From NCBI GenBank assembly GCA_040182905.1, contig JARQWU010000120.1, forward strand, positions 1 through 29,326: 29,326 nucleotides of DNA, written 5' to 3'. Position 1 is the first letter of the stretch. Every line of letters begins with the position of its first letter. Both the position numbers and the translations under genes were made by a program. Shown here in pieces: positions 26,915 through 29,326 of this stretch. The notes beneath the pieces are model-generated. The model made no database searches. It worked only from the letters and a program-made list of their open reading frames with translations, and was not told where the DNA came from. The DNA comes from Barthelona sp. PAP020 (taxonomy: Eukaryota; Metamonada: BaSk clade).

Positions 26915-28396
26915 CTAATCATCAGCATCACTCTCATCATCTTCTATCTCTTCATCAATATACTGACGCATATTGCCACCATTTCTTTCATTAATGTCAA
27001 CCAAATCCCAACAATAGTTGATTGACATATCGAAATCTCTTTGATTCATGTAAGTTCCAGCACTTACAAATTCTCGAATGATAACACTGTTTACATTCAT
27101 TGCAACAAGGGTTGATAAAAGATAGCCCTCATTCTTCACCAATTCAATTAACTCAGATTTAGAAAAATGTTCAAATTTCAAATCCACATGTTCACCACTC
27201 TCCAATTGTTGCTTCAAATTGGAACAGCTCAAAATGGAGTATCCATTGTTTTTTTTCCATTCCTCGTCACTTGTATACAATCTGTTGAAAAATAATACCA
27301 TATCTTCACCATATACATTTATTTCGCGACAACTAAGAAGCATTTTGGCAATTTCAAGATGACCTTGATGACAACTTATATACAATGAAGACCATCTATC
27401 ATTTACACAGATATTAAGATCAGCTCCATTATCCAAAAGTATTTTAGCAATATTAAGGTGACCATTTTGACAGCTGATATACAATGGAGACGCACCATTC
27501 TTTTTGCACAAATTAACATCAACATCATTCTCCAAAAGCATCTTGATCACATCAAGATAACCATTCAGACAGCTGATGTACAATGGAGAAGCACCATTTT
27601 TCTCACACAAATTTATATCAGCCCCATGATCTAAAAGCATTTTGACAACATCAAGATGACCATTTTGACAACTAATATACAATGGAGAAGCATCATTATT
27701 GTTGGACAAATTTACATCAGCTCCATGGTCCAAGACCATTTTAGCAACATCAAGATGACCTGTTTCGCAACTGATATACAATGGAGAAGCACCATTATTG
27801 TCGCATAAATTAATATCAGCCCCATGATCCAAGAGTATTTTGACAAAATCAAGATGACCATTATAACAACAAACAAACAATGAAGAAAAACCGTTATTAG
27901 TGCATAAATTAACATCTGCTCCATGATCCAAGAGCAGTGCGGCAACAGAAAAATGACCATTTTGACAGCTAATATATAATGGAGAAGCATCATTATTGTT
28001 GGACAAATTAACATCTGCTCCATGATCAATGAGCATTCTGGCAACATCAAGATGACCATTTTGACAACTGACATAGAATGGCGAAAATCCACCAATCATA
28101 CTCAAATCAACATCAGCACCAAAATCCAACAAAACCTCAACAACTTCGATTTGCCCATTTATAGCAGCTCCATACAATGATGTCCTTCCTTCCTTTCCCT
28201 GTTTGTTCACATCCACGCCAGCTTTGATACACTGCTTGACAAGCTCCAGATTTCCATCACATGCAGCCCAATAAATTTTCTTTGGACGGCCATCTTCTTC
28301 AAATCCATTCACATCAACTGCATCTGGAACAACAACTTGATCCATGTTATGCTTGATGTAAGGATCAAGTTCCTCAACTACACTATTAACAACCAT
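26915..28396 (-). CDS. Ankyrin-repeat protein, ten repeats, acidic tail
   Basis: The 493-residue protein starts at the ATG at 28396. In frame upstream there is a stop 12 codons before it. After a 36-residue N-terminus there are about ten ankyrin repeats (37-360) of 33 residues, with consensus NGASPLYISCQNGHLDVVKM and LLDHGADINLC. A non-repeat helical region follows (361-475), with FSKSELIELVKNEGYLLSTL, and a very acidic end (DEEIEDDESDADD). Ankyrin repeats bind partner proteins; no enzyme domain, signal peptide or membrane segment is visible. Repeats 4 and 7, three units apart, are nearly identical in DNA, indicating recent internal duplication. Related relics lie on both sides, marking a multi-copy, recombining family. 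The partner is unknown. Confidence 0.88.
   Translation of the reverse strand: MVVNSVVEELDPYIKHNMDQVVVPDAVDVNGFEEDGRPKKIYWAACDGNLELVKQCIKAGVDVNKQGKEGRTSLYGAAINGQIEVVEVLLDFGADVDLSMIGGFSPFYVSCQNGHLDVARMLIDHGADVNLSNNNDASPLYISCQNGHFSVAALLLDHGADVNLCTNNGFSSLFVCCYNGHLDFVKILLDHGADINLCDNNGASPLYISCETGHLDVAKMVLDHGADVNLSNNNDASPLYISCQNGHLDVVKMLLDHGADINLCEKNGASPLYISCLNGYLDVIKMLLENDVDVNLCKKNGASPLYISCQNGHLNIAKILLDNGADLNICVNDRWSSLYISCHQGHLEIAKMLLSCREINVYGEDMVLFFNRLYTSDEEWKKNNGYSILSCSNLKQQLESGEHVDLKFEHFSKSELIELVKNEGYLLSTLVAMNVNSVIIREFVSAGTYMNQRDFDMSINYCWDLVDINERNGGNMRQYIDEEIEDDESDADD
27317..28288 (-). repeat. 99-bp ankyrin-coding tandem repeat array
   Basis: About ten 99-bp units encode the ankyrin repeats. 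The recurring core, minus-strand sense, encodes SPLYISCQNGHLDV and LLDHGADVNL. The DNA around 27655-27725 and 27951-28022 is nearly identical over about 70 bases and 297 bp apart, which is exactly three units. Confidence 0.85.
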
Positions 28397-28601
28397 TGTC
28401 TTTAAAACAGAGATGATTTTTCTTTAAATATTTGTCCCTCAAATCAGTCATTATTTTGAAACAATCGTCATCTAAATGAAATATAATGATTGACTGGTTC
28501 GAGCGGGGTGGAAAACATTTCAATGTATTGTTATATTGTTTCTTAAGATTTCCCAATTCGAATTGAAACTGTGCTTTCGATATTGATTGAAAATGTTGCA
28601 T
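28386..28601 (-). CDS. 71-codon ORF overlapping the ankyrin start; leader ORF or frameshifted N-terminus
   Basis: An ATG at 28601 opens a 71-codon frame ending in TAA, which overlaps the first 11 bases of the ankyrin CDS in a +1-shifted frame. The product (MQHFQSISKAQFQFELGNLK... FPPRSNQSIIIFHLDDDCF... KDNGC) has a balanced, protein-like composition. It may be a separate small protein, a leader ORF on the ankyrin mRNA, or the original N-terminus of the ankyrin protein separated by a one-base change. I recognise no domain. Confidence 0.35.
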   Translation of the reverse strand: MQHFQSISKAQFQFELGNLKKQYNNTLKCFPPRSNQSIIIFHLDDDCFKIMTDLRDKYLKKNHLCFKDNGC

Positions 28602-28739
28602 AATTATGAACGTTTGTCGTGATGTTGTTTATTCGATTATTTATGGTGAAAGACATTGTTCCCATTTAGTTTCACAGATTTATTGAATTAGTTGTGGTAT
28701 TGACATATTTATGCTCATGAGATTCATAAATTGAACAGA

Positions 28740-28975
28740 TAAAGTGTCATATGAATGAATCACGTCTTCTTTTTTTCTTGTATTGATACTCCTGTTCAAT
28801 ATCTTTCATCATGTAACATTGGATGATTGAAAGCGCAACCTCAAATATGATTAATGCTTTGAAGAACCACATCTTCAATTCCCTTTTCAATGAGAGTTTT
28901 CAATGTTGTTAGTGTGACAAACGTTCAATTGAAATAAATAAGAGCAAAAGCATGTATAATTGATATTTTTTTGTT
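28740..28975 (-). pseudogene. Second relic of the ankyrin-gene leader segment
   Basis: This stretch matches 25598-25820 in the same orientation. Shared landmarks include CACATCTTCAAT followed by CAATGAGA, and AGCAAAAGCAT near the right edge. Translated on the minus strand it begins MLLLLFI, as does the other copy, but hits a stop after 14 codons. Pieces such as EKGIEDVVLQS correspond to VKEIEDVLLQN in the other relic, and ALSIIQCYMMK to ILSPIIQYYKIK. The protein-level match across stops shows descent from a coding ancestor. Confidence 0.6.
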
Positions 28976-29020
28976 TATTTGGAAAAGGAATGAGCATCTG
29001 AAATTTTATTGGATGATCAA

Positions 29021-29212
29021 ATGCGAAAATTTCTGTCAAGTTGCAAAACAATTACCTATTTAAAAAATATTAGCCCAAAATACTCATTAAGTAAATTTCA
29101 ACCAAAATCCGAGATGAATCGAAGACAAATAATCGATTTTGTCTGTCAAACAATAGAATTGAAAAAAATCTTCTCAACTGATCATTTGTATTCAAAAAAA
29201 CAAGAGTTTTAA
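29021..29212 (+). CDS. Short hypothetical ORF, possibly a gene fragment
   Basis: The frame from the ATG at 29021 encodes 63 residues (MRKFLSSCKTITYLKNIS...), basic and polar, ending in TAA. It starts about 45 bp from the leader relic in divergent orientation. This mirrors the 25901 pseudogene, which starts about 80 bp from the other relic. Both begin with a KT-x(1-2)-TYL-like stretch (CKTITYLKN versus EKTYFTYLS). That is only suggestive. It may be a truncated gene; protein-like bits continue afterwards in other frames (MRYELFSEQRNELA near 29231). Confidence 0.3.
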   Translation: MRKFLSSCKTITYLKNISPKYSLSKFQPKSEMNRRQIIDFVCQTIELKKIFSTDHLYSKKQEF

Positions 29213-29326
29213 AGTTTTATTAGATATTTATGAGGTATGAGTTGTTCAGTGAACAACGAAACGAGTTAGCTTAAGGTTTGGGAAAAACTCATGTGGATTC
29301 AGATGCCCAAGTAACTTAAAAAATTG

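Noticed and set aside
26623-26940. 105-codon minus-strand ORF overlapping the ankyrin 3' end
   Set aside because: It is hydrophobic and methionine/leucine-rich without motifs, and plus-strand protein-like pieces in the same place look more genuine.
27317-28288. Regular repeats that might look like a CRISPR or satellite array
   Set aside because: The units are 99 bp, have no spacers and are wholly explained as ankyrin-coding repeats in one open frame.
28490-28510. GGTTCGAGC resembling a tRNA B box
   Set aside because: No A box, acceptor stem or anticodon arm can be arranged around it, and it lies inside a protein-like frame. No tRNA or rRNA was found in the window.

Overview
The window is eukaryotic nuclear DNA from a unicellular, AT-rich, gene-dense protist. 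The genes encode typically eukaryotic proteins: an RNase P/MRP subunit, ER glucosidase II, a VPS50-like tether, UTP15, a DEAD-box helicase, a SEP-UBX protein and an LKB1-like kinase. Intergenic gaps are mostly 100-500 bp and full of A/T homopolymers. TAA, TAG and TGA all end genes, so the code looks standard. Only one intron is well supported (39 nt). Two neighbouring genes (SEP-UBX of UBXN11 type, and a small protein with a ciliary-type motif) hint at a flagellated cell. A calpain/ankyrin-rich flagellate with few introns, such as a parabasalid-like metamonad, would fit, but the sequence does not prove the lineage.

Layout. 1-234 (-): 5' end of a coatomer-gamma-like gene, divergent from POP5 (401-826 +). 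1254-3794 (-): glucosidase II alpha, divergent from a membrane-anchored, apparently inactive alpha/beta hydrolase (4091-5719 +). 6185-12512: a run of six minus-strand genes (TM2-domain protein, SEP-UBX protein, small ciliary-type protein, acidic unknown, UTP15, basic/acidic unknown), with one tiny plus-strand ORF inside. 12614-25398: a run of plus-strand genes: VPS50/syndetin-like, a spliced SP/TP-rich protein, a DDX5/Dbp2-like helicase, a very large transmembrane calpain split by a one-base shift, and an LKB1-like kinase with a CaaX-type C-terminus. 25.5-29.3 kb: a decayed, repeat-prone region with an intact 10-repeat ankyrin gene, two relics of related sequence, and an unidentified pseudogene.

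Main discovery. The two ORFs at 18267-21272 and 21251-23707 appear to be one gene, interrupted at an 11-A run. Together they have the DEK1-like layout: about 22 membrane segments, an acidic/lysine-rich linker, a calpain CysPc core and a C2-like domain. All three catalytic positions (Cys, His, Asn) look replaced, so this is probably a transmembrane pseudocalpain. Degenerate catalytic motifs recur in the window: the hydrolase lacks its nucleophile, and the kinase has DFN instead of DFG.

The genes form no obvious pathway. Most are housekeeping functions of secretion and membrane traffic (coatomer, glucosidase II, VPS50) and of RNA processing (POP5, UTP15, helicase).
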